In this document: in pieces, positions 8,735-16,873 of the stretch
Layout of the letters: the number at the start of each line of letters is the position of its first letter
Position numbering within the stretch: position 1 is the first letter of the stretch
Assembly (NCBI GenBank): GCA_964473715.1
Contig: CAYYQC010000001.1
Location: 1 to 64,000, forward strand
DNA: 64,000 nt
Direction of reading: 5' to 3'
DNA from: 2-12-FULL-41-16 sp964473715
Lineage (GTDB): Bacteria > Patescibacteriota > Patescibacteriia > Magasanikbacterales > UBA922
Made by a program: the position numbers and the translations under genes
Notes under the pieces: model-generated
Seen by the model: only the letters and a program-made list of their open reading frames with translations
Database searches by the model: none
What the model was told of the DNA's origin: nothing

Positions 8735-10261
8735 ATGTCTATTGTATTAATCCTCAGTCTCCTCTTGGGTGGAGCACTGGTTGGTGTGTTAATTGGCTAC
8801 TTAGTACGCCAACAAATCGCCCAATCAAAAGCCAATTCAGCTGAAGTACGCGCTGAAAAAATCGTGGCCGAAGCTAAAAATCAAGAACAAGAACTCTTGC
8901 TTCAGGCCAAAGAAAAAGCCATCAAAATTATTGATGATGCTAAAAAAGAGGAAGATGAACGCCGTCAAGAACTCAAGCAAATTCAAACCCGTCTTGAACA
9001 ACGGGAGACTTTGTATGATCAAAAATTGTTAGGTTTTGAAGAAAATAAAACCAAATTAGAACAAAAAGTGGAAGAAGTTAAATTGATCAAAGTAAAAGTA
9101 GAGGAGATCAAAGAAGCTGCTGGCAAAAAATTAGAGGCTATTTCTGGTTACAGTAAAGAGCAAGCCATGGAAGAAATCTTTAAAAAAGTGGAAACTGAAA
9201 GCCGCGGTGATTTATTCACTCGCATTAGTAAGCTTGAAAAAGATAATGGTGAACAATTTGATAATGAAGCCAAACGCATTGTCATTGATGCCATGCAACG
9301 CTGTGCTTGCAATCATGCCAATGAAAACACTGGTACGATTGTTAACTTACCAAGTGATGAAATGAAGGGTCGGATTATTGGTAAAGATGGTCGCAATATC
9401 AAAACTATTGAAAAACTCACTGGTTGCGAAATTTTAATTGATGACACACCAGGCATGATTGTAGTCTCTGGTTTTTCACTCATCCGCCGTCGCGTTGCCC
9501 AATTGGCCATTGAAAAATTAATTAAAGATGGTCGCATTCAACCAGCTAAAATTGAAGAATACGTGGAAATGGCTAAAAAAGAATTGGCTTTGGACATTAA
9601 AAAAGCTGGTGATGAAGCCGTGTATGAACTTGGTATTCCAGGCTTAGATCCAAAACTTATTTCGATTGTTGGTCGCCTTAAATACCGCACTTCATATGGT
9701 CAAAATGTTTTGAACCATTGTACCGAAGTTGGATTCTTGGCAGGCATGATTGCTGAAGAACTTGGTTTTGATCGCGCGGCGGCTCGAAAGGCTGGTTTCT
9801 TTCATGATATTGGTAAATCTATTGACCACGAAACTCAAGGGGCTCACACCGAACTTGGGTATAAAATTCTCAAAAAATTTGGTCTTGATGAAGATACTGC
9901 CCAAGTAGCCATGACTCACCATGACACAAATCCTCCATTGTTACTCACCAAAATTGTCATGGCCGCTGATGCTATCTCTGCTTCACGCATTGGTGCTCGT
10001 CGCGATACTCATGAAGAATATATTGCACGTTTGGAAGAATTGGAAAAAGTTGCTACCGATTTCCCTGGCGTAGATAAAGTATATGCCATTCAAGCTGGTC
10101 GTGAAGTGCGAGTATTTGTTCGTCCTGATCAAGTAGATGATTATGGCGCATACAATTTAGCCAAAGATATTGCACGTAAAATTGAACAAGAACTTACCTA
10201 TCCTGGTGAAATTAAAGTTAATGTCATTCGCGAAAATCGGGTGATTGAATACGCCAAATAA
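8735..10261 (+). CDS. rny: Ribonuclease Y
   Basis: Membrane-anchored endoribonuclease that initiates mRNA decay. From the ATG at 8735 the 508-residue protein shows one N-terminal TM helix (MSIVLILSLLLGGALVGVLI), a long charged coiled coil (about residues 25-140), a KH domain with GRIIGKDGRNIKTIE, and an HD domain with FHDIGKSID and the later THHD. Length is typical. An upstream in-frame start would only add residues before the TM segment and is less likely. A long structured leader precedes it. Confidence 0.96.
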   Translation: MSIVLILSLLLGGALVGVLIGYLVRQQIAQSKANSAEVRAEKIVAEAKNQEQELLLQAKEKAIKIIDDAKKEEDERRQELKQIQTRLEQRETLYDQKLLGFEENKTKLEQKVEEVKLIKVKVEEIKEAAGKKLEAISGYSKEQAMEEIFKKVETESRGDLFTRISKLEKDNGEQFDNEAKRIVIDAMQRCACNHANENTGTIVNLPSDEMKGRIIGKDGRNIKTIEKLTGCEILIDDTPGMIVVSGFSLIRRRVAQLAIEKLIKDGRIQPAKIEEYVEMAKKELALDIKKAGDEAVYELGIPGLDPKLISIVGRLKYRTSYGQNVLNHCTEVGFLAGMIAEELGFDRAAARKAGFFHDIGKSIDHETQGAHTELGYKILKKFGLDEDTAQVAMTHHDTNPPLLLTKIVMAADAISASRIGARRDTHEEYIARLEELEKVATDFPGVDKVYAIQAGREVRVFVRPDQVDDYGAYNLAKDIARKIEQELTYPGEIKVNVIRENRVIEYAK

Positions 10262-10269
10262 AGGCTCTA

Positions 10270-10298
10270 TTGACACAAAATTCGATTAGTTGTATAAT
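10270..10298 (+). promoter_or_regulatory. Perfect-consensus promoter for HU
   Basis: TTGACA (10270-10275), exactly 17 bp, TATAAT (10293-10298). This is the best sigma-70-type promoter in the window and fits an abundant protein. The leader is about 27 nt with no obvious Shine-Dalgarno site. Confidence 0.93.
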
Positions 10299-10331
10299 CG
10301 AGTTGAACTTACTTACGTATCTCAAAGTGTT

Positions 10332-10616
10332 ATGAATAAAGCCTTGCTCGCCGAACAAATTGCCAACAAAGTGGGAGTTTCTAAAAAAGAATCAGAAGCC
10401 ATGCTTGAAGCATTTGTAGAAATTGTAATTACTGAACTTAAAGCCAATAATGAAGTGACAATTTCTGGTTTTGGTGCCTTCAGTGCCAAAACTCGGGCTG
10501 GTCGCGTGGGTGTAAATCCACAAAAGCCAACTGAAAAGATTCAAATTCCACCAGTGACTGTGCCAAAGTTTAAAGCAGGCAAAAGCTTAAAAGACGCACT
10601 AAAAAATAAAGCTTAA
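10332..10616 (+). CDS. hup: HU family DNA-binding protein
   Basis: A 94-residue nucleoid-associated histone-like protein that bends DNA as a dimer. The start is the ATG at 10332 (MNKALLAEQIA). The family signature GFGAFSAKTRAGRVGVNPQK and the C-terminal IPPVTVPKFKAGKSLKDAL are clear. It stands alone between a perfect promoter and a strong terminator, so it should be monocistronic and highly expressed. Confidence 0.96.
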   Translation: MNKALLAEQIANKVGVSKKESEAMLEAFVEIVITELKANNEVTISGFGAFSAKTRAGRVGVNPQKPTEKIQIPPVTVPKFKAGKSLKDALKNKA

Positions 10617-10630
10617 TCTCAAAATAATTT

Positions 10631-10661
10631 AAAAAATCCTCGATCTGGTCGGGGATTTTTT
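10631..10661 (+). terminator. Rho-independent terminator of HU
   Basis: A 13-bp stem (AAAAAATCCTCGA with TCGGGGATTTTTT, one wobble pair) around a TCTGG loop, ending in a T-run. Confidence 0.92.
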
Positions 10662-10766
10662 ATTTGAAGATCTTTTACCACCAAAGATTGATGATCAAAG
10701 ATGTTCCCTCCTGCTGCTGTGGCGAAGTGGAAACATCCAGCCTAGGCATGAAGCCCAGGACTGAAG

Positions 10767-11156
10767 TCACTTCGGAACGGCCGTACCGTCGGGTTTGACC
10801 CAGAAGCGGTACATGCCGTCGTTGCCCTTGAGTTCGTAACCATTTACGAACACTGTGCTGCCAGCTGGCAGGTCAGTGTTGCGCAGGTTAAGTGCGAACT
10901 CTTGGTTGTGTGTCAGATACGCCTCGCCAGTGAGCTTATGGTTGCCTTCCTGCACAATCTTCACAGGCTGGCCGCCCCCAACAATGACCACCCACATGGC
11001 ACCACGGTCGACCCGTGGCATGTAGATGGTGATCGACACCTTCGCTGTAGCCTTGATGAGCATGTCTGGACCTTGGGTCTGAAACCCGAGATCCGAAAAG
11101 CTCGTGAACAGGGCCAAAATGGCCCCGAAGAACAGGGAAATTTTCCAGTGAGCCAT
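10767..11156 (-). CDS. GC-rich gene for a small secreted or membrane-anchored protein, unknown family
   Basis: From the ATG at complement 11156 the product is 129 residues: a short basic start, a hydrophobic segment (ISLFFGAILALFTSF), then a mainly beta-strand domain with the pattern VSITIYMPRVDRG, WVVIVGGGQP and YRFWVKPDGTA. This suggests an exported beta-sandwich-like protein. The start is fixed by a good Shine-Dalgarno (GGAG, 8 nt upstream). GC content and codon choice (CTG, GTC, GGC, ATC) differ sharply from the neighbours. The 110-bp leader is GC-rich and structured. It sits between the HU terminator and two tRNA genes, a frequent insertion neighbourhood. No function assigned. Confidence 0.72.
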   Translation of the reverse strand: MAHWKISLFFGAILALFTSFSDLGFQTQGPDMLIKATAKVSITIYMPRVDRGAMWVVIVGGGQPVKIVQEGNHKLTGEAYLTHNQEFALNLRNTDLPAGSTVFVNGYELKGNDGMYRFWVKPDGTAVPK

Positions 11157-11263
11157 CTTAGATTCTCCGGAAACACGTGCAGACCGCACGACAGGGATGG
11201 TTGATAGTCCCTGTCCTTATACCTGGAATTTCCAGACATGGGGACAAGGCCAATAAACAGAGC

Positions 11264-11292
11264 TTTATACATTGAGCCACCTCTTTTGTCAA
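11264..11292 (-). promoter_or_regulatory. Promoter of the GC-rich gene
   Basis: Minus-strand TTGACA (11287-11292), 17-bp spacer, TATAAA (11264-11269). The following leader (about 100 nt) contains a nested hairpin: TGTCC/GGACA (11212-11216 with 11242-11246) outside and CTGGA/TCCAG (11223-11235) inside. Confidence 0.85.
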
Positions 11293-11315
11293 TATTCAAA
11301 CCTAAATTTTTATAA

Positions 11316-11345
11316 AAAAATAGACTGAAAACCAGTCTATTTTTT
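11316..11345 (-). terminator. Terminator downstream of the tRNA pair
   Basis: A 12-bp stem AAAAATAGACTG/CAGTCTATTTTT around AAAAC with flanking A/T runs, immediately 3' of the tRNA-Met gene on the minus strand. Confidence 0.85.
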
Positions 11346-11346
11346 G

Positions 11347-11420
11347 TGTCAGGAGGCAGAGTCGAACTGCCGACCTGAGGGTTATGAATCCTCCGCTCTT
11401 ACCAACTGAGCTACCCTGAC
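11347..11420 (-). tRNA. tRNA-Met (anticodon CAT)
   Basis: Cloverleaf on the minus strand: acceptor stem GTCAGGG/TCCTGAC (last pair G-T), D arm GCTC...GAGC, anticodon loop TTCATAA (CAT), T arm GGCAG-TTCGACT-CTGCC. The 31:39 pair is A-C. CCA is not encoded. Elongator Met is more likely than initiator (the anticodon stem lacks three G-C pairs), but tRNA-Ile with lysidine (CAT) cannot be excluded. Confidence 0.88.
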
Positions 11421-11442
11421 CTGGGATTTTTACCACCAATCG

Positions 11443-11514
11443 TAGCGCCAAGGGGAATTGAACCCCTGTTTGGTGGATGAGAACCACCTGTCCTAGCCAC
11501 TAGACGATGGCGCC
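11443..11514 (-). tRNA. tRNA-Glu (anticodon CTC)
   Basis: Cloverleaf on the minus strand: acceptor GGCGCCA/TGGCGCT, D-arm region GTCTAGTGGCTAGGAC, anticodon arm GGTGG-TTCTCAT-CCACC (CTC), T arm AGGGG-TTCAATT-CCCCT. CCA is not encoded. It is 22 bp upstream of tRNA-Met, probably one transcript. Confidence 0.9.
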
Positions 11515-11562
11515 ATAGTAATCGGGAAAAGTATAATAAAAATAGCTATAAAAGTCAACTAT

Positions 11563-13347
11563 TTAAGGAATTGGCCGGCTTGGTGGTACTTGATAATATT
11601 CCATTAAATATTTAGACATTTCACCAAAGATTTGTGCCGAAGTACTTTCAGCATAAGGAAACTTAGTTGGTTTTTCGTATTTTACGATCATTACATATTT
11701 TGGATTTTCCGCAGGTGCAAAACCAATGAATGAATGGTTGTATGTTTGGGTGTATCCCCCACTGGTTGAGTTTGCAATTTCCGCGGTTCCAGATTTTCCT
11801 GCAACACGGTAACCAGGCACACGCGCGCGGCCAGCATAACCAGTATCCACGGCCATTACCAACATGTTTGCAATTTGACTGGCACCACGACGGGTTAATA
11901 CTGTACCTTCGATTTTAGGTTTAGTAATTTCTGTATGACCATCAGCAAAATGTTTTTCTTTTACTATATATGGACGCATTAAATTTCCACCATTAGCAAT
12001 CGCACTAAAAGCTGTAGCCATTTGCAGCGGAGTCACAGTCACACCCTGCCCAAAAGAAGCTGTACCTGTGTAACAATCTAATTTATTGCCTTTATTAATC
12101 ATTAAAGAATCAATGGTTCCGCTCACTTCAGTATCCACGTCAATGCCAGTTTCCACACCAAATCCAAAACGCTTTACATATTTTACAAATTTATCCTTAC
12201 CCAAATGATCAACCACGTACACCATCCCAGTATTGATGGATTTTACAATAACAGTAGTCATATCCATGGCACCGTGAGTACGATTACCAGCATTTTGAAT
12301 TGGACCCTGACACACTCCATCTCTACGACCAGTATCAGTATACGGTGTGGTTGGGGCAACCACATTTTCATTCAAAGCTGCAGCCATGCCAATTGGTTTA
12401 AAAATCGAACCGGGTTCATATGGTGTAAACACTGTTCGGTTATTAAAAACATCAATTGATTTTACTTGACTATAATTATTTGGATCAAAATCTGGAAGTG
12501 AACACATTACTAATACGGCACCAGTAAATGGGTCCATAATGACCATGGCCGCGCTTTCTGCATTATATTCCAACATCCCTTGACGTAAACGCTCACAAGC
12601 CTTGTATTGCAAAGTACGATCAATCGTTAACACCAAATCAGTACCATCAGTGGCTGGCTGCAATGATTTAGGCTGAATTATACCATTACCGCCTTTTAGA
12701 CCTTCGGCTACACCTCCCCTGCCTGCAAGTTCTGCTTGCCAATATCCTTCAATGCCATATTTACCCCACGGTGCACCATCTTTATTTTTTCCTACAAATC
12801 CAATCACAGAAGCAGCTAGATTTTTCTCTGGATAATATCGTTGTGGCACGCGCGCAAAACCAATACCCGTCAATTTCAAACTTTTTAAATCTTCCATGGT
12901 TTTTTGATCCAATTTTTGCTCAATTGGCTCATATGGATCAGTACGTTTATTTAATTGTTTAATTAATTCTGCTTTGCGCTCTACGGAATAATTAAATTTT
13001 TCTGCAATTTTATTAGCGACGTTTAAAGACACTTCATCAGTTTTAAGCAAACGCGTATCTGCAAACATAATATACACGTCCTGATTAATGGCCACTGGAA
13101 AAGCGGCACCAGTACGTGAATCTTGAATAAAAATTTCACCACGCTTTGGTGTGAGAGTACTACTAGTTTCATGCGCACTAGCAGCCAAAGCAATATAAAA
13201 ATCATGCTGCCAAACCATGAGAAAAAATAAACGCATGACAATTATTCCAATACCCGCAAAAAGAAACCAAGTAGCAACTTGGATTCGATTAAAATCTACA
13301 GGGCCAGAATTTGCAGCCCGGCGTTGGGGTCGTGAGGCATCGTACAC
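11563..13347 (-). CDS. Penicillin-binding protein 2 / FtsI family transpeptidase
   Basis: A 594-residue class B PBP that cross-links peptidoglycan. It has one N-terminal TM helix (TWFLFAGIGIIVMRLFFLMVW, about 26-46), a PBP dimer domain, and a transpeptidase domain with all three catalytic motifs: SIFK in EPGSIFKP (about residue 314), SIN in KSINTG (about 370) and KSGTA (about 517). It starts with GTG (complement 13347), about 12 nt after the predicted transcript start. An extended -10 (TGATATAAT, minus strand, 13366-13371) serves as the promoter. Whether it is septal FtsI or elongation PBP2 is not decided by context. Confidence 0.92.
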   Translation of the reverse strand: MYDASRPQRRAANSGPVDFNRIQVATWFLFAGIGIIVMRLFFLMVWQHDFYIALAASAHETSSTLTPKRGEIFIQDSRTGAAFPVAINQDVYIMFADTRLLKTDEVSLNVANKIAEKFNYSVERKAELIKQLNKRTDPYEPIEQKLDQKTMEDLKSLKLTGIGFARVPQRYYPEKNLAASVIGFVGKNKDGAPWGKYGIEGYWQAELAGRGGVAEGLKGGNGIIQPKSLQPATDGTDLVLTIDRTLQYKACERLRQGMLEYNAESAAMVIMDPFTGAVLVMCSLPDFDPNNYSQVKSIDVFNNRTVFTPYEPGSIFKPIGMAAALNENVVAPTTPYTDTGRRDGVCQGPIQNAGNRTHGAMDMTTVIVKSINTGMVYVVDHLGKDKFVKYVKRFGFGVETGIDVDTEVSGTIDSLMINKGNKLDCYTGTASFGQGVTVTPLQMATAFSAIANGGNLMRPYIVKEKHFADGHTEITKPKIEGTVLTRRGASQIANMLVMAVDTGYAGRARVPGYRVAGKSGTAEIANSTSGGYTQTYNHSFIGFAPAENPKYVMIVKYEKPTKFPYAESTSAQIFGEMSKYLMEYYQVPPSRPIP

Positions 13348-13404
13348 AAAAATAGTATTTGTCTTATTATATCACATGTAGCCTTACTTTTCCCCAACTA
13401 ATTT

Positions 13405-13433
13405 TTGACAACTTTTATTGAACATTGTACTCT
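13405..13433 (+). promoter_or_regulatory. Promoter of a short GC-rich gene
   Basis: TTGACA (13405-13410), 17-bp spacer, TACTCT (13428-13433). It is followed by a small hairpin (GCGTC/GACGC, 13448-13461) and a GGGGG Shine-Dalgarno-like tract. Confidence 0.75.
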
Positions 13434-13473
13434 ATTTTCACATTTACGCGTCCAAGGACGCATGGGGGAAAAC

Positions 13474-13572
13474 ATGGAAGTTGGTCTTCTGTTTCAGCAC
13501 CGCGTCACGCTCCTGATTGTTGGCTCCAAGGCGATCAGCGCTGTCGCCCTCTTGATCGGCATGATCGGCTGA
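13474..13572 (+). CDS. Very small single-span membrane protein (32 or 36 aa), GC-rich
   Basis: ATG at 13474 preceded by GGGGG at optimal distance. An in-frame ATG at 13462 would add four residues. The product is one hydrophobic helix (VTLLIVGSKAISAVALLIGMIG) after a short polar start (MEVGLLFQHR). Codons are GC-rich (CTG, GTC, ATC, GCG) unlike all long genes around it. It has its own promoter and is followed by a GC-rich imperfect stem (13582-13614, CCGC...GCGG enclosing GGCTTGGA/TCCAGGCC). It could be a toxin-like or regulatory membrane peptide, but I recognise no family. Confidence 0.5.
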   Translation: MEVGLLFQHRVTLLIVGSKAISAVALLIGMIG

Positions 13573-13652
13573 CTCTACCGTCCGCGGGCTTGGAGATTTC
13601 TCCAGGCCTTGCGGGCGGCTCAAACAAATATATTTAAGAATGATTGACAAGG

Positions 13653-14855
13653 TCATTTTTTTGTTTTATTCAAAAGTTCAGAGTACAAAGCCTCAAGTTT
13701 ACCAACAATAAGCGGCCAAGCAAATTTATTTTCGGCCACAGCTCGCGCAGCCGCTCGCCATGCACCTTGGTCAACTTCAGGTTGAAAATATTCAAATAAA
13801 ATTCTGCACAATTCTTGTGGATTGCCTGGAGCAAAAATTGTTCCAGCTTCAGCTGCCACAGTCCGTACACCAGGCAGATCACTAGCTACCACTGGCACAC
13901 CGCTAGCATAGGCTTCAAGTAAAACCATGCCAAACGCTTCACCCACAGTAGTCGAAGGTAAAATTACTAAATCCGCGTTTTGATAAAAAACAGGTAAATC
14001 TTCATCACTCACTCGCCCAACAAATTTTACTAACTGCGCCACACCAAGACCTTGGGCTTTTAATTCATATTCAGCGCGAAGTTCTCCGTCTCCAACTAAA
14101 ATAGCTTGAACTTGACTGCCCGCATTTTTGGCCAATAATATCGCTTCTAATAAAACCATTACTCCTTTAAAAAAATGTGCTTGGTCCATTCCACCAACAA
14201 AAAGTACTGTGGGCAAATTTGGATCTAATCCTTGGGCGGCAATAAAATTTGAATCAATAGGTGCAGGACAAAAACGTTTGGTATCCACACCAAACGGGAG
14301 TTCTACCCACTTAAGTGGATTGCTCGCAAAAACTGCGGCCGCATCACTGGCGCGTGCATAATCAAAAGAACTGGCAATAATTTTATCAGCTACTTTTAAA
14401 ATTTTTGGTAAATAATATTTAGAATATAATTTGAAAAATAATCCAATCCAACCTGGCGCGCGTGTATCCATGTGATACGTAATGACCAATGGCTTAAGAG
14501 GATTTTTTACTTTCCAACGACGCACCAAATTAGCCGTACCAAAAAAAGGATAATGTAAATGTACTAAATCAAATTGTTCTAATTCTTTATCTAAATTTGG
14601 TAAACGCGCGGCATTGCCATAAGTAATAGTTGGTTCTAAACGACGAACAAAATCAAGATCTTTTTGGAGTGATGGGGCATGCGTTTTTTCCGGTTCTGCT
14701 TCGGCGGGTTTTATTTCTTGTTCTTCGTAATAATCAGGGGTAATAACTTCCACACTGTGCCCGCGTTTGGCCAATTCCACGGCCGTTTCAAAAACCACCG
14801 TGCCCATACCACTATAATAGGGCGGAAAACGACAAACTATATGGGCGATTTTCAT
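13653..14855 (-). CDS. Glycosyltransferase family 4
   Basis: A 400-residue GT-B retaining glycosyltransferase. The N-terminal domain starts MKIAHIVCRFPPYYSGMGT with the glycine-rich acceptor loop. The C-terminal donor domain has LFVGGMDQAHFFKG and the EX7E motif GEAFGMVLLEAYASGVPVVAS. The N-terminal DUF1972-type features are absent. It overlaps the next gene by 4 bp (ATGA), which places it last in a leftward operon with the DUF2304 and GT2 genes. Likely adds a sugar in surface glycan or glycolipid assembly; the sugar is unknown. Confidence 0.88.
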   Translation of the reverse strand: MKIAHIVCRFPPYYSGMGTVVFETAVELAKRGHSVEVITPDYYEEQEIKPAEAEPEKTHAPSLQKDLDFVRRLEPTITYGNAARLPNLDKELEQFDLVHLHYPFFGTANLVRRWKVKNPLKPLVITYHMDTRAPGWIGLFFKLYSKYYLPKILKVADKIIASSFDYARASDAAAVFASNPLKWVELPFGVDTKRFCPAPIDSNFIAAQGLDPNLPTVLFVGGMDQAHFFKGVMVLLEAILLAKNAGSQVQAILVGDGELRAEYELKAQGLGVAQLVKFVGRVSDEDLPVFYQNADLVILPSTTVGEAFGMVLLEAYASGVPVVASDLPGVRTVAAEAGTIFAPGNPQELCRILFEYFQPEVDQGAWRAAARAVAENKFAWPLIVGKLEALYSELLNKTKK

Positions 14856-15187
14856 AAGCGCTTATCCTTATTTTCCAAGGCATTCCGGCGCACCACCTTA
14901 GTAATATCGCGCTGTACAGATTCCAATTTTACCGAAAGGCGAAAAATTGTGAGAAGGAGAAATGCAAGCGCGCAATAAATAACCAGGTCAACGCCACGAC
15001 CAATACCCAACAAATCAGCCGCGGTTTGAACACTATTTGGATACCACGCCATCACCAGCATGGTTATCCAAATTAAAAGCCACCAGGCTGTGCCACGAAT
15101 ACTGAGTAATCCTTCTCGGCGACGCTGCCAAACCAAAAACGCACCAGAAACGGCAAATAAGGTAAAGATTATTTTAAAAAAAATCAT
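14852..15187 (-). CDS. DUF2304 membrane protein
   Basis: A 111-residue protein with three predicted TM helices (about 3-20, 30-46, 65-85) and a basic C-terminal tail. The pattern matches the DUF2304 family, which is usually found next to GT2 polyprenyl-phosphate glycosyltransferases, as here (it overlaps both the GT2 and the GT4 by 4 bp). The likely role is membrane partner of the GT2 enzyme or helper in lipid-linked sugar handling. Confidence 0.75.
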   Translation of the reverse strand: MIFFKIIFTLFAVSGAFLVWQRRREGLLSIRGTAWWLLIWITMLVMAWYPNSVQTAADLLGIGRGVDLVIYCALAFLLLTIFRLSVKLESVQRDITKVVRRNALENKDKRL

Positions 15188-15840
15188 ACTATTTTATTCA
15201 TAATTAGGTCGCGAATAATTTTAAATCCACCATCTAAATTCTGTCCAAATCTTTTATACGTAACAATAATTGGCATTTCTGCGTATTGTAAGTTATGTTT
15301 GGAAATTAATTGTGGAATTTCGGTAGCATGGGCCATGCGCGCTTGATTCAAGCGGAGTACATCCAGAGCTGTATGATTAAAAATTCGAAAACCATTATGT
15401 GCGTCTGTCAGTGGAGCGGCACCAGCCACTCGTTCAATGAGGCGCGCAATTGGTAAAATAATATTTTTTTTAAATTTCGGAATATTAGATTCCATTCCCA
15501 AAAAACGAGAACCTAAAATAATATCAACTTTAGACTTTTGCAACTGTTCAATTCCCTTTTGTACATCTTCTGGATTAAATTGTCCGTCGGCATCAAAATG
15601 CACGACAATCTCCGCATTTTTTTGGCGGGCATATTCATGGCCAGTTTCCAAAGCCGCGCCTTGCCCACGATTAAGTTCATGCACCAAAACCGTGGCCCCA
15701 GTAGCCCGAGCTTCTGTTACCGTCCCGTCTGCAGAACCATCATCAACCACCACCACTTCATCAACAAATGGCAAAAGACCACGGATAACACCTCCGATAT
15801 TCTTTGCTTCATTATAGGCTGGAACAATGGCAATTTTCAT
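15184..15840 (-). CDS. Glycosyltransferase family 2 (dolichyl/polyprenyl-phosphate sugar transferase type)
   Basis: A 218-residue GT-A enzyme. It has IAIVPAYNEAKNIGGVI at the N terminus, VVVDDGSADGT, and the metal-binding DADGQF (DxD), followed by LGSRFLG and the acceptor-site segment DAHNGFRIFNH. It has no C-terminal TM domain of its own; the adjoining DUF2304 protein may supply it. It likely transfers a hexose onto a polyprenyl phosphate. Confidence 0.88.
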   Translation of the reverse strand: MKIAIVPAYNEAKNIGGVIRGLLPFVDEVVVVDDGSADGTVTEARATGATVLVHELNRGQGAALETGHEYARQKNAEIVVHFDADGQFNPEDVQKGIEQLQKSKVDIILGSRFLGMESNIPKFKKNIILPIARLIERVAGAAPLTDAHNGFRIFNHTALDVLRLNQARMAHATEIPQLISKHNLQYAEMPIIVTYKRFGQNLDGGFKIIRDLIMNKIV

Positions 15841-15849
15841 ACCCCCACC

Positions 15850-16872
15850 TTACAACAAGGCTTCTTTATTGGCAACCGTGTAATCAATGGTTCGCTGTAA
15901 ACCGTCTTGAAGCCTAACCAAAGGCAACCAACCCAGGTCTTCTTTGGCACGATGTAATTCTGGTTTACCTTTGCGAGTCAAAAATACCAAAGGTGCTTCA
16001 AACACAATTCGTGAAGATGAATGTGTCATGCTAATAATTTTTTCGGCAACTTCAATCATTTTAATTGGCTCTTCTGAACCAATGTTTACAATGCGCAATT
16101 CTGGTGAAGTTTTCATTAAACGTACCAAACCATCAACCGTATCAGTCACAAAACATAATGATTGTTCCATTTGTCCATCACCATAAATTACCAAGTCCTT
16201 ACCTTCAATGGCATGTAAAATAAAATCAGGTACAAGCAAACCATCACGCAATTTCATCCGCGGACCGTAGGTAGTAAAAATACGCGCAATCTTGGCATCA
16301 ATTTTATATACTTGTGAGTATGTTTCCACGCAAGTTTCTGCAAAACGTTTACCTTCATCATAACAGCCACGCGGTGAAAGATGATTTAATTTTCGTGCCT
16401 CATCATCTTCATTAAAAACATTGTGGTCATCTGTCGCATCTCCGTACACTACCGAACTAGAACCAAACACATATTTAGCTTTATATTTCACTGCTAAATC
16501 AAGCGTAGAAAGCATGGCCCGAGAATTAGCCCACAAAGAATGAATTTTTAAATTCTCAAAATTCTTAGGACTCGTTGGGCAAGCTAAATGATAAATTTCT
16601 TGAATACCTTGAAACTTTACACGAAATTTATCTAGTTCAGGAAACATGTCCAAATCTAGTGGCTGATTAACATCATATTTAATAAACTCAAAATCTGGAT
16701 ATTGCAATAAATGTTCAATATTCCGCAAATCAGAATTAGAAAAATCATCGATACAGATAACTTTGGCCTCACGTAATAAACGCTCACATAGATGCGAGCC
16801 AATAAAACCTGCTCCACCAGTGACTAAAACATTTTTTTTCTCAAAAATTGGCACTTCAGTTGTTCCATTCAT
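15850..16872 (-). CDS. NAD-dependent epimerase/dehydratase, UDP-glucuronate decarboxylase-like
   Basis: An extended short-chain dehydrogenase of 340 residues from the ATG at complement 16872. The Rossmann motif is NVLVTGGAGFIGSHL and the catalytic region reads SSSVVYGD with YDEGK (YxxxK) in the segment RGCYDEGKRFAET, which is characteristic of UDP-xylose synthase/UDP-glucuronate decarboxylases. The C-terminal part has GDGQMEQSLCFVTD and LGWLPLVRLQDGLQRTI. It probably makes a UDP-pentose or related precursor for the glycan made by the surrounding genes. A longer upstream start is possible but overlaps the protease stop. Confidence 0.85.
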   Translation of the reverse strand: MNGTTEVPIFEKKNVLVTGGAGFIGSHLCERLLREAKVICIDDFSNSDLRNIEHLLQYPDFEFIKYDVNQPLDLDMFPELDKFRVKFQGIQEIYHLACPTSPKNFENLKIHSLWANSRAMLSTLDLAVKYKAKYVFGSSSVVYGDATDDHNVFNEDDEARKLNHLSPRGCYDEGKRFAETCVETYSQVYKIDAKIARIFTTYGPRMKLRDGLLVPDFILHAIEGKDLVIYGDGQMEQSLCFVTDTVDGLVRLMKTSPELRIVNIGSEEPIKMIEVAEKIISMTHSSSRIVFEAPLVFLTRKGKPELHRAKEDLGWLPLVRLQDGLQRTIDYTVANKEALL

Positions 16873-16873
16873 A

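Noticed and set aside
10767..11299. GC-rich stretch as sequence contamination
   Set aside because: It is continuous with AT-rich flanks, has a native-style promoter inside AT-rich sequence and borders normal tRNA genes; transfer or a special gene class is more likely than contamination.
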